Shown: piece after piece, positions 22,669-29,601 of the stretch
How the letters are laid out: every line of letters begins with the position of its first letter
Position numbering within the stretch: position 1 is the first letter of the stretch
Source of the DNA: JBGOTP01 sp041476545
GTDB lineage: Bacteria > Acidobacteriota > Vicinamibacteria > Vicinamibacterales > CAVVIG01
Assembly (NCBI GenBank): GCA_041476545.1
Contig: JBGOTP010000011.1
Span: 1-30,146 of the forward strand
DNA length: 30,146 bases
Direction of reading: 5' to 3'
Notes under the pieces: model-generated
Seen by the model: only the letters and a program-made list of their open reading frames with translations
What the model was told of the DNA's origin: nothing
The model's database searches: none
Position numbers and translations under genes: made by a program

Positions 22669-22697
22669 AAAAAAAAAGGCCGCACTCTGCGGCCTTT
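22669..22697 (-). terminator. intrinsic terminator within the csp leader (candidate attenuator)
   Basis: On the minus strand AAAGGCCGC, a 5-nt loop and GCGGCCTTT are followed by an uninterrupted T tract (nine A at 22669-22677 on the plus strand). It is the best factor-independent terminator in the window. No minus-strand gene ends upstream of it; it lies about 50 nt before the csp start and downstream of a minus-strand promoter at 22733-22761. The position suggests a regulated leader terminator. Confidence 0.75.
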
Positions 22698-22731
22698 CCC
22701 TTACGGCGCCAGGCCCGCCCGGCGTCCGAGG

Positions 22732-22737
22732 GATAAT
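22732..22737 (+). promoter_or_regulatory. GATAAT -10 element for purH
   Basis: GATAAT on the plus strand would start transcription at about 22744, leaving a leader of about 11 nt before ATG 22755. No -35 match or Shine-Dalgarno is visible. It overlaps the minus-strand TATTAT used by the proposed csp promoter, so the two genes share one A/T-rich core. Confidence 0.45.
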
Positions 22738-22761
22738 ACTGGACTTTGACCCATATGCCAA
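22733..22761 (-). promoter_or_regulatory. sigma-70-type promoter for csp, overlapping the purH start
   Basis: On the minus strand TTGGCA (22761-22756) and TATTAT (22738-22733) are separated by exactly 17 bp; TTGGCA differs from consensus at one base. The predicted start near 22726 gives a csp leader of about 109 nt. The -35 lies over the first purH codons. Confidence 0.6.
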
Positions 22762-24434
22762 GAGCCCTCTTGAGCGTCTCCGACAAGACCGGTATCGTCG
22801 AACTTGGCCGGGGCCTCGCGTCCCGCGGCTTCGAACTCGTGTCGACTGGCGGCACGGCACGGGCGCTCGGCGATGCCGGGCTGGCGGTGACCGGCGTTGC
22901 CGCCCTGACCGGCTTTCCCGAAATGATGGACGGCCGGGTGAAGACCCTGCACCCGGCGCTCCATGCCGGCATTCTGGCGCGCCGGGACCGCCCCGACGAC
23001 CTCGCAGCGCTGGCGAAGCACGGTCTCGCCTTGACGGACGTCATTGTCGTCAATCTGTATCCGTTCGTGAAGGCGGCCTCGGATCCAGCAACCCCGTTCG
23101 AGAAGCTGGTCGAGGAGATTGACATCGGCGGACCGTCTCTCGTCCGCGCCGCGGCAAAGAATTTCCGGGGGGTCTTGGTTGTCGTGAATCCCGCCGACTA
23201 TCCCAGACTGCTGGCTGAACTCGACGCGGGCCCAAGCCTGTCGTTTCGCTTCGAGCTGATGCGCACAGCACTCGCCCATACCGCCGCGTACGACACGGCC
23301 ATTTCCGCCACGCTCGGCACGATCGTGCTCGCGGGCGATCGATTCGAGCGCCCGGCGTCCGCACCGTCGCCGGGACTGCCACGAACGACCGAGGGCGACG
23401 GAACGCCGACGATCGATCCAAACGGAGGGCAGCGGGCCCAATCTGACGGAGGAATGAGCGCCCGGCTCGATCTGTCGTTTGAGAAGATTCGCGATCTGCG
23501 TTACGGAGAGAACCCCCATCAACGTGCCGCCTGGTACCGACCGACCAGCCCTGCCTCGCCCGCCGGCCTTGGTGCCGCCACCATCCTGCAGGGCAGGGAA
23601 CTCTCGTACACGAACCTGCTCGACCTCGACGCGGCCGCGCGCATTGTGGTTGAGTTCGACGAGCCGGCCGCGTCCGTCGTCAAGCACACCAATCCCTGCG
23701 GCGCCGCCACTGGGTCGTCGCCGGTGGACGCCTACGTGCGCGCGCGCGAGGCCGATCCGCTCGCCGCGTTCGGCGGCATCGTCGCCCTGAACCGGCCGGT
23801 CGATCTCGCGGCGGCCGAAGCGATCGTCTCCACCTTCATCGAGGCGGTGATCGCACCATCGGTCGAAGCGGCGGCGCTCCCCATTCTGGCGAAGAAAGCC
23901 AAGATGCGCGTGGTCACCGCCGATTTCTCGGCTCTTGTCGGTGGCGCGATCGAATTCAGGTCGGTGCTTGGTGCGCTGCTCGTACAGGCACGCGACATGG
24001 TCGTGGAAGCGCGTCGCCCCTGGATTGCCGCGCGTCCGGAAGGATTGCGCGTCGTCTCGAAACGGCAGCCGTCGTCGGAGGAGTGGGAGGCGCTGCGTTT
24101 CGCGTGGCGCGTCGGCGCGCATGTGAAGTCGAACACGGTGATCTTCACGGATGCGCAACGCACGCTCGCGATCGGCGCCGGTCAGATGAGCCGAGTCGAT
24201 GCGGTCAACGTCGCGGTGATGAAGGCAAAGGCCGCGAATCGATCGCTGTCCGGGTCGGTTGCCGCATCGGACGCGTATTTTCCGTTCCGCGACGGACTGG
24301 ATGTCGTGGCCGCCGCCGGCGCGACCGCAGTTGTTCAGCCTGGTGGATCGATCCGCGATGCCGAAGTGATTGCCGCCGCCGACGAGCATGGCATGGCGCT
24401 GGTGTTCACCGGCCGCCGGCACTTCCGTCACTAG
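22755..24434 (+). CDS. purH: bifunctional AICAR formyltransferase / IMP cyclohydrolase
   Basis: PurH performs the last two steps of purine synthesis: formylation of AICAR with 10-formyl-tetrahydrofolate, then ring closure to IMP. The protein has 559 residues. The N-terminal MGS-like cyclohydrolase domain (about 1-190) has LLSVSDKTGIVELGRGLASR, STGGTARAL and GRVKTLHPALHAGILARR; the formyltransferase domain has LRYGENPHQRAAWYR, the catalytic VVKHTNPCGAA and the closing GSIRDAEVIAAADEHGMAL and FTGRRHFRH. A linker of about 40 residues (near 205-240) rich in Pro, Gly and Ser makes it longer than E. coli PurH (529). ATG 22755 is chosen; TTG 22746 is in frame but unnecessary. The gene diverges from csp. 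Confidence 0.98.
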   Translation: MPRALLSVSDKTGIVELGRGLASRGFELVSTGGTARALGDAGLAVTGVAALTGFPEMMDGRVKTLHPALHAGILARRDRPDDLAALAKHGLALTDVIVVNLYPFVKAASDPATPFEKLVEEIDIGGPSLVRAAAKNFRGVLVVVNPADYPRLLAELDAGPSLSFRFELMRTALAHTAAYDTAISATLGTIVLAGDRFERPASAPSPGLPRTTEGDGTPTIDPNGGQRAQSDGGMSARLDLSFEKIRDLRYGENPHQRAAWYRPTSPASPAGLGAATILQGRELSYTNLLDLDAAARIVVEFDEPAASVVKHTNPCGAATGSSPVDAYVRAREADPLAAFGGIVALNRPVDLAAAEAIVSTFIEAVIAPSVEAAALPILAKKAKMRVVTADFSALVGGAIEFRSVLGALLVQARDMVVEARRPWIAARPEGLRVVSKRQPSSEEWEALRFAWRVGAHVKSNTVIFTDAQRTLAIGAGQMSRVDAVNVAVMKAKAANRSLSGSVAASDAYFPFRDGLDVVAAAGATAVVQPGGSIRDAEVIAAADEHGMALVFTGRRHFRH

Positions 24435-24520
24435 CGACGGTTTTCAGACCATTGTGACTGTTGCAGCAGTGCTGATCTTTGTTGAAACAACGAGTGCATG
24501 CAGGATCTCGTGCTTGGTGC

Positions 24521-24548
24521 GCCGCCGCGCCACGACAGGCGCGGCGGC
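24521..24548. terminator. perfect 11-bp stem-loop between convergent purH and ompA-like genes
   Basis: GCCGCCGCGCC (24521-24531) pairs perfectly with GGCGCGGCGGC (24538-24548) across a 6-nt loop. It lies in the 139-bp gap between two convergent genes and likely serves as a two-way transcript end. Neither strand has a U-tract after the stem. Confidence 0.65.
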
Positions 24549-24573
24549 CGGACGATGTCGGCGGCCGGCGTTG

Positions 24574-26088
24574 TCACCGCCTCGCGATTGATTCTCCGGT
24601 GACGACGAGCTCCACGCGCCGGTTCTTCTGACGTCCCTCCGCCGTGTCGTTCGAGGCGACCGGCCGGGATTTGCCAAAGCCGGCGGTCGCGACTGCCTCC
24701 CCGATGCCCTGTTGGACCAGAAAATCGCTCACTGAGATCGCGCGCTGTTCCGACAGCCGCTGGTTGTAGCTATCAGACCCCACGCCGTCCGTGTGCCCTT
24801 CAACCGCCACGTGCAGTCCCCGATGCGCGGCGAGAATCCCGGACACCCGCGCGAGCTTCTCGCGCGCGCCGGGCTTGAGACTCGCGCTGTTGAAGTCGAA
24901 CAACACGTCGGACAGGTTCACGATCAGCCCTCGGGCTGTTTCGCGAGTTTCGAGGATGGTGTTCAGCTGTGTGCGCAGGCCGTCCCGGAACTCGTCGCGC
25001 TCGTGCTGGGATTGTTCGGCAAGACTCCGCGCCCGCTGTGCCTGCGCCTCGGCGTCGCGCCGCGCCGCGTCCGCCTCCGCCCGGGCGGAAAGGGCGCTCG
25101 CCTTCTCGCGCTCCGCGGCAAGTCTCGCGGCTTCCGCGTCAGACCTCAGCCGATCGGCCGCCGCCTGGCGATCGCGCGCTTCGCGCTCCCGTTGCTCGGC
25201 TTGCGTGCGCTCCAGTGCGATCCGCTCCTGATCCGCCCTCTGCAGCGCAATCAGCCGCGCATCCTCCGCTGTCTGCACTGCCTGGCGCGCCGGCATCTGC
25301 ACCTCGTTCCCGCGCTTGCGCCGATCCCGCGCGCGCTCGGCATCCGCGAGCAGCCCATTGGCTCTCGTGAACGTGTCGGCGGCGTACTGGTCGGCGCCCG
25401 CCAGGCGCGCGAGCGCCACGGCGTTCCTCGCCTCCGCCAGATCCAGCGGAGCCCCGGGCTCGAGCGGCTTCACTTTCAACCGGGCGACGTCCTGATTCAT
25501 CAGGTACGTGCCGCGCTTCAAGAGATCGTATCGCGCCTGGATCGTCTCTATTTTGCCGTTCGTCCCCTTGCGCAGCACGTTCTCCATCACGACGACGTCG
25601 CTTGGCTGCGTCACCGCGAAGTACGGTTCGGCCGTGACGATCAACGCAAACGCCTGGAGTTCGGTGGTGACCCGGACTTGCGCGTCGTCACCGTCCACCT
25701 GCATCTCACCGAGATTCGTCGCGCGGCCTTCTGGAGTGACGGCCCAGAGCACATAGGTGAGGTACTCGCGCCCGAACTTCGTCGCCGAATCGAGCCTGTC
25801 GAAGCTCGCGTCAACGGTGATGTACCCCTTCTCACCCGATATCGTCGCCTTGCCGCGGGCGCGCGGCAGAAGCGCCGTGCCTTCGAAGTCGACCCTCGTC
25901 TCGCCCTTTCGCGGACGATAGTTGATCGCCGGTGTTGTGTGCCCGACGACAGTGACTTGGAAGATGGGTACCTGTCCCTCGGACGCGGGCGCGGGTCGCT
26001 GAGTAGGATTCGCCGCTGTCTGCGAAAGCGCCGGACGAGTGAGCGAGAAGCTGCACACCAGCAGCGCCGCCGCAATGACCTTGACCAT
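24574..26088 (-). CDS. OmpA-family envelope protein with coiled-coil region
   Basis: A 504-residue exported protein. Residues 1-23 form a signal peptide (MVKVIAAALLVCSFSLTRPA then LSQ); the Cys is not in a convincing lipobox. Residues about 30-190 form a beta-rich domain (GEGQ-to-FAVTQ region) of unknown type. Residues about 200-365 are a long Ala/Arg/Glu/Gln-rich coiled coil with many RADQER, AEAARLAAERE-type repeats. The C-terminal OmpA-like domain (about 385-495) shows LFDFNSASLKPGAREKLARV, GHTDGVGSDSYNQRLSEQRA and GKSRPVASNDTAEGRQKNRR, including the Asp and Arg that bind peptidoglycan diaminopimelate. It probably links envelope and cell wall. ATG 26088 is fixed by an excellent Shine-Dalgarno; a -24/-12 promoter lies directly upstream. 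Confidence 0.93.
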   Translation of the reverse strand: MVKVIAAALLVCSFSLTRPALSQTAANPTQRPAPASEGQVPIFQVTVVGHTTPAINYRPRKGETRVDFEGTALLPRARGKATISGEKGYITVDASFDRLDSATKFGREYLTYVLWAVTPEGRATNLGEMQVDGDDAQVRVTTELQAFALIVTAEPYFAVTQPSDVVVMENVLRKGTNGKIETIQARYDLLKRGTYLMNQDVARLKVKPLEPGAPLDLAEARNAVALARLAGADQYAADTFTRANGLLADAERARDRRKRGNEVQMPARQAVQTAEDARLIALQRADQERIALERTQAEQREREARDRQAAADRLRSDAEAARLAAEREKASALSARAEADAARRDAEAQAQRARSLAEQSQHERDEFRDGLRTQLNTILETRETARGLIVNLSDVLFDFNSASLKPGAREKLARVSGILAAHRGLHVAVEGHTDGVGSDSYNQRLSEQRAISVSDFLVQQGIGEAVATAGFGKSRPVASNDTAEGRQKNRRVELVVTGESIARR

Positions 26089-26095
26089 TGGATCA

Positions 26096-26105
26096 CCTCC
26101 GAGCG
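26096..26105 (-). promoter_or_regulatory. extended Shine-Dalgarno before the ompA-like gene
   Basis: On the minus strand GGAGGTGATC runs into the ATG after a short spacer (GGAGG is 7 nt from ATG 26088). The ten bases match the 3' end of 16S rRNA (anti-Shine-Dalgarno) beyond the usual 4-6, unlike most genes here, which have weak or no such site. The exact extent is 26091-26100. Confidence 0.7.
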
Positions 26106-26113
26106 CACGGAAA

Positions 26114-26129
26114 AGCAAATCCGCGGCCA
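26114..26129 (-). promoter_or_regulatory. sigma-54 (-24/-12) promoter for the ompA-like gene
   Basis: On the minus strand TGGCCGCGGATTTGCT has the invariant GG and GC with exactly 10 bp between, a TGGC at -24 and TTGCT at -12. It lacks the ACG of the ideal -24 box. The predicted start near 26104 lies just before the extended Shine-Dalgarno, a layout that fits a short functional leader. An NtrC-type activator is encoded 2 kb away. Confidence 0.6.
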
Positions 26130-26171
26130 CATTTCACTGCGGCTGGCTCACGGTCATCCATCCTGTTGAGC

Positions 26172-26188
26172 TGTCGTAAATCACTCCG
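26172..26188 (-). promoter_or_regulatory. candidate upstream activator site for the ompA-like gene
   Basis: On the minus strand the last 16 bases (GGAGTGATTTACGACA) match the repeated element at the window end (GTAGCGARTYACGACA) at 13 of 16 positions. The centre is about 75 bp upstream of the predicted sigma-54 start, in the usual range for enhancer-type sites. Confidence 0.4.
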
Positions 26189-26395
26189 TGTGTGAATTCT
26201 GATTGACGCGGATTGCTGCGAGCTGAGCATTTTCGGTTCCGGCGAGGGCGTGGGATCGTCGCATTACCCGCGTGAAGGTCGTCTATAGAGGCAAGGGATT
26301 CCGGTCGTGCGACGACTCTTTCGACAGATTGGGTCGTCTACGCCAAACCTCCGGCGGCGTGTCCGACGTGGACTGTCGAACCGGCGGCGTGATCG
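26189..26395. other. rest of the gap between the ompA-like and diguanylate cyclase genes
   Basis: The whole gap (26089-26395) is 307 bp. Apart from the promoter, Shine-Dalgarno and putative activator site of the ompA-like gene, I see no gene, clear hairpin terminator or repeat. A weak plus-strand open frame beginning at GTG 26272 enters the cyclase gene and is not supported. Confidence 0.6.
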
Positions 26396-27790
26396 TTATT
26401 CCTGAGCAGCTAGAGGCTGCGGACGGTCCAACCGAGACCGTGCGGCGTTCGCTCTCAATCGCCTTGTCAATCGCGTCCTGCGGTTGATCGGCCGTTCCGC
26501 GCGGCGTTTCACCTGGTAGAGAGCGCGGTCCGCGGACCGCACCAGTTCGTCGAGCGTATTCCCGTCTCGAGGATGACTGCTGGCACCCATACTGGTTGAC
26601 ACGCGAGGCACCTCGGGATCGAGGGCAAGGTGTTCACAGATTCGGCGCCCGATCGCGCGGGCCTCACGAACGCCGGTTTCAGGCAACACAATCGCAAATT
26701 CGTCACCCGCGTACCGGGCAGCTGTGTCGATGGATCGGCAGGACAGGCGGAATGCATTCGCTAAGCGCCGGAGCGCCCGGTCGCCTGACAAGTGCCCGTA
26801 CTGATCGTTGATTTGTTTCAGCCCGTTGAGGTCGAACAAGAGCACCGCAAAAGGTCGTCCGGTGCGCTGTGACCGTTTGATTTCGGCGTCCACGACTTCA
26901 ACGAGGCGACGGTAATTGGCCAAACCGGTGAGGGGATCGGTGGCTGCGAGCTGCCTGAGGTGATCCTCGAGCGCGCGCTGGGTCGTGATGTCTTCGACGA
27001 TGACTTCGCAGCCATCGAGCACGGCCGTCTCGTCGTTGATTCTCCGTCCGGCGACGCGGGCCTTGATGGGCGTGCCGTCCTTGTGCGTCAACTCGACTTC
27101 GAGGCGGTCGATGCAGCCCACAAGTTGATAATCTTCGAGCAACTGCGCCCGCTCTGAAGAACTGGCAATGAGACTGGTCGCAACATAGGCGGCGAGCAGT
27201 TCGGCCTGTGACGAATATCCGAGCATGGTCACTAACGCCTGGTTCGCCTCCATCGGCCGACCCTGTTCATCAAGTCGACAGATTCCGTAAGCGGGGTTGT
27301 CTGACAAGGCGCTATAGAGCGCCTGCGAGCGGCTCAACTCCTCTTCGGCGCGCTTTCGTTCGTCGAGCAGCCTTCGCTCTTCCACCGCCAGCGCGGCCGC
27401 GAGCGGCAGCAAGCTGGGTCTGTTCCGGTCAACGCAATCGGCGGCTCCGCTCAACATGTACTCAGTCACCACATCATCGGAGTTGTCCGACACGAGGATA
27501 AAGGGAACCTGTGGATCGCTCTGGTGCAGGAGTTCCAAGGCCTGCAATCCTGTCCATTCGCCCATCGCGTCAACCGAGACGACGACGTCAAAGGTTTGAG
27601 AACGCAGCAGCGCCACAAACTCCCGCGCGTCCCGCGCCACTTGCGAGAACAGTGCGAACTGTGCCCGCTGGAACTCGTGGATGAATGACTCCGCCTCGAC
27701 GGCGTTGGGACTGGCGACCAGAATTCGCATGGGCCGACGTCCGTCCAACGCACATCCCTGGCGTGTCTCGCGACTCAGTGTCACCGGCAT
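26396..27790 (-). CDS. diguanylate cyclase with pseudo-receiver, PAS and GGDEF domains
   Basis: A 464-residue cytoplasmic signalling protein that should make cyclic di-GMP from two GTP. Residues 21-140 fold like a receiver, but Val73 occupies the phospho-acceptor position, the acidic pair is absent (ILVASPN) and the conserved Lys-Pro is DRN, so it cannot be phosphorylated in the usual way. A PAS-type domain (about 155-270) follows, with GYSSQAELL and HKDGTPIKARV. The GGDEF domain (about 283-432) has Asp320 in LLFDLNGLKQINDQYGH, the active variant AGDEF (361-365) and the inhibitory site RSID (352-355) exactly five residues before it, so the enzyme is probably active and product-inhibited. ATG 27790 is preceded by GGAG at 7 nt. 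A Lys/Arg-rich tail closes the protein. Confidence 0.93.
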   Translation of the reverse strand: MPVTLSRETRQGCALDGRRPMRILVASPNAVEAESFIHEFQRAQFALFSQVARDAREFVALLRSQTFDVVVSVDAMGEWTGLQALELLHQSDPQVPFILVSDNSDDVVTEYMLSGAADCVDRNRPSLLPLAAALAVEERRLLDERKRAEEELSRSQALYSALSDNPAYGICRLDEQGRPMEANQALVTMLGYSSQAELLAAYVATSLIASSSERAQLLEDYQLVGCIDRLEVELTHKDGTPIKARVAGRRINDETAVLDGCEVIVEDITTQRALEDHLRQLAATDPLTGLANYRRLVEVVDAEIKRSQRTGRPFAVLLFDLNGLKQINDQYGHLSGDRALRRLANAFRLSCRSIDTAARYAGDEFAIVLPETGVREARAIGRRICEHLALDPEVPRVSTSMGASSHPRDGNTLDELVRSADRALYQVKRRAERPINRRTRLTRRLRANAARSRLDRPQPLAAQE

Positions 27791-27914
27791 GGACAGTCTC
27801 CTTAACGGCTGGGGCATCGCCACGCCACAGGAGCATGATGTGTGCCGCGAGTCTGAGTCCCTTCGTTAGAGCTCAGCTGTGGGCACGAAGTCTGCAAGCA
27901 TGGCCGTAACCTGG

Positions 27915-27930
27915 GCAGAAAATCACGACC
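27915..27930 (+). promoter_or_regulatory. candidate activator-site element before the NtrC-type gene
   Basis: The 16 bases ending AATCACGACC match GTAGCGARTYACGACA at 12 of 16 positions, including an uninterrupted AATCACGAC. It sits 8 bp upstream of a TTGACT -35 and could be an autoregulatory site. Confidence 0.3.
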
Positions 27931-27938
27931 GGATTTCC

Positions 27939-27968
27939 TTGACTAGGTGGGTGGTTTGTCCCGATTAT
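27939..27968 (+). promoter_or_regulatory. sigma-70-type promoter for the NtrC-type regulator
   Basis: TTGACT (27939-27944) and GATTAT (27963-27968) are separated by 18 bp. The predicted start near 27975 gives a leader of about 100 nt, in which the Shine-Dalgarno GAGGAGG precedes ATG 28077. Confidence 0.5.
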
Positions 27969-28076
27969 CTGAATAACCGTGCCTGACCGAGGGCTCTGGC
28001 CGATGTACAAAATCGCTGCGCTCTGTATAGGATCGCGACACCACACTAGGCCGACCTCTGTGAGGAGGTTCTTATC

Positions 28077-29465
28077 ATGAGCGGCACGAGACCGGTGCGG
28101 GTCCTGATTGTGGACGATGACCCGGACACCTTGGAATGGATGAAGCTCCTGCTCGAGCACGCCGGCTACGTCGCGCAGACAGCGGCAGCGGCGGCTTCCG
28201 CCGAGCAGATCCGCGATTCCTGGCGACCGCAGCTCGTGCTGATGGACCTGAAACTGCCTGACGTGGATGGTATTGACCTGCTGAAGCGGTTCAAGCACGC
28301 CGCGTCGACTGCCGAAATCATTGTGATCACGGGCCACGGCAGCGTGACGACGGCGGTGGACGCGATGAAGGCAGGAGCCTACAGCTTCATCGAGAAGCCG
28401 GTGGATCCGGATGTCCTGCTGGCCATGATGGAGAAGGCCCTTGAACGATCGCGCCTCGCTGATGAGAACCAGCGCCTTCGCGAGGGACTTCAGTACGGCG
28501 CCTCGTTCACCGACATCATTTCAAACGGCGGGAAGATGCTGCGGCTCTTTCAGTTGATGAGCCTGTCGGCGCCCACTGACGCGAACATTCTGATCCATGG
28601 CGAAAGCGGGACAGGCAAAGAGCTGGTGGCCAGCGCGATTCACGACCATAGCAAGCGCGCTCACGGGCCGTTCATCAGGATTAACTGTGCGGCTGTCCCG
28701 GCGGATCTCATTGAATCGGAACTCTTCGGCCACAAGAAAGGCGCCTTCACTGGCGCGGTGGCCGACAAGGTCGGGCTCGTGGAGATGGCCGGCGGCGGAT
28801 CGTTGTTCCTCGATGAGATTTCCGAGATGCCGCCGCATCTTCAGGTGAAACTGTTGCGGCTGCTGCAGGAGAGGGAATTCCGCCCGATTGGCGGCAACCG
28901 CGTCGTCCATGCTGATTTTCGCTTGATTTGCGCGACCAACGCCTCGCTCGATCCGGGGTCGCGCAAGCTCCGCGAGGATTTGTACTTCCGAATCAACACC
29001 ATTACCCTCGAGATTCCTGCCCTGCGCGAACGCCCTGAGGACATCCCGTTGCTTTGTGAGCACTTCCTGACGAAGTTTGCGAGGCAGCACGAACGTGATG
29101 TGCGGAGGATTCACCCCGCCGCCCAGGAAGCCCTGATGCGCCACGGCTGGCCGGGTAACGTCCGCGAATTGGAGCACGTGCTCGAGCGCGCCGTAATCGT
29201 CGCGGAAGGAACAGATATTGGCTCAGCCGACCTTCCCGATCTGGCGGAAGTTCGGCCGAGCGTCGCGCCCACGGTCGCCGGCGTCACTCCCGGTCAGCTG
29301 ACGCTGGCCGACACCGAGCGGATGGCCATCCTGCAGGCACTGGAGCAGACCAACGGGAACAAGCGTGCCGCGGCTGATATCCTCGGAATCTATCGACCCA
29401 CCTTGTACGGGAAAATGAAGAAATACAAGCTTGGGGATTACAGTGCGTCAAGGGTCGCCAAGTAA
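28077..29465 (+). CDS. NtrC-family sigma-54-dependent response regulator
   Basis: A 462-residue enhancer-binding regulator. The receiver domain (1-120) is complete: acidic residues Asp13-Asp15, phospho-acceptor Asp57 in LMDLKLPDVDG, Thr85 and Lys107. The AAA+ domain (about 145-380) has Walker A GESGTGKE (175-182), the sigma-54 contact loop GAFTGA (222-227), Walker B LFLDEI (243-248) and the WPGNVRELEHVLERA sensor region. A Fis-type helix-turn-helix (NKRAAADILGIYRPTLYGKM) ends the protein. It should activate sigma-54 promoters when phosphorylated. GAGGAGG gives a strong ribosome-binding site. No intact histidine kinase gene lies beside it; only a kinase-like fragment is seen downstream. The sigma-54 promoter before the ompA-like gene is a plausible target. 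Confidence 0.97.
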   Translation: MSGTRPVRVLIVDDDPDTLEWMKLLLEHAGYVAQTAAAAASAEQIRDSWRPQLVLMDLKLPDVDGIDLLKRFKHAASTAEIIVITGHGSVTTAVDAMKAGAYSFIEKPVDPDVLLAMMEKALERSRLADENQRLREGLQYGASFTDIISNGGKMLRLFQLMSLSAPTDANILIHGESGTGKELVASAIHDHSKRAHGPFIRINCAAVPADLIESELFGHKKGAFTGAVADKVGLVEMAGGGSLFLDEISEMPPHLQVKLLRLLQEREFRPIGGNRVVHADFRLICATNASLDPGSRKLREDLYFRINTITLEIPALRERPEDIPLLCEHFLTKFARQHERDVRRIHPAAQEALMRHGWPGNVRELEHVLERAVIVAEGTDIGSADLPDLAEVRPSVAPTVAGVTPGQLTLADTERMAILQALEQTNGNKRAAADILGIYRPTLYGKMKKYKLGDYSASRVAK

Positions 29466-29562
29466 GAGGGGCCGGAGCGGTCGGATCTCTCGCAGGCTCG
29501 AGAACATCCCCGCATTTCGCGAGCCGCGCGGGGTGACGACGCGGCCATGGCATCGCGGCGCA

Positions 29563-29601
29563 GCGCTCAACGCGATCCTCGGCTATGCGAGCATCCTGTG
29601 A
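29563..29601 (+). pseudogene. histidine-kinase H-box-like fragment
   Basis: In the frame ending at the TGA at 29599-29601 the last twelve residues read ALNAILGYASIL, which matches the region right after the phospho-accepting His in HisKA domains. Eleven of the twelve codons end in G or C, as in real genes here. The part before it lacks a normal His-Glu-Leu-Arg motif and no kinase body follows, so this is at most a relic left by deletion. The TGA overlaps the GTG start of the receiver gene (GTGA), as in coupled operons. A chance match is not excluded. Confidence 0.35.

Noticed and set aside
24793..26169. A 458-codon plus-strand open frame opposite the ompA-like gene
   Set aside because: Very Arg-rich, no motif, and its third-position bias is that of the antisense strand of the OmpA-family gene, whose domains are clear.
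26272..26487. Small plus-strand open frame before the cyclase stop
   Set aside because: GTG start without ribosome-binding site, overlaps the 3' end of the cyclase gene, and no recognisable sequence.
27798..27920. Possible sigma-54 promoter for the cyclase gene
   Set aside because: Several GG-N10-GC spacings occur on the minus strand (for example TGGCGATGCCCCAGCC), but the -12 part lacks TTGC, so they are not better than chance.
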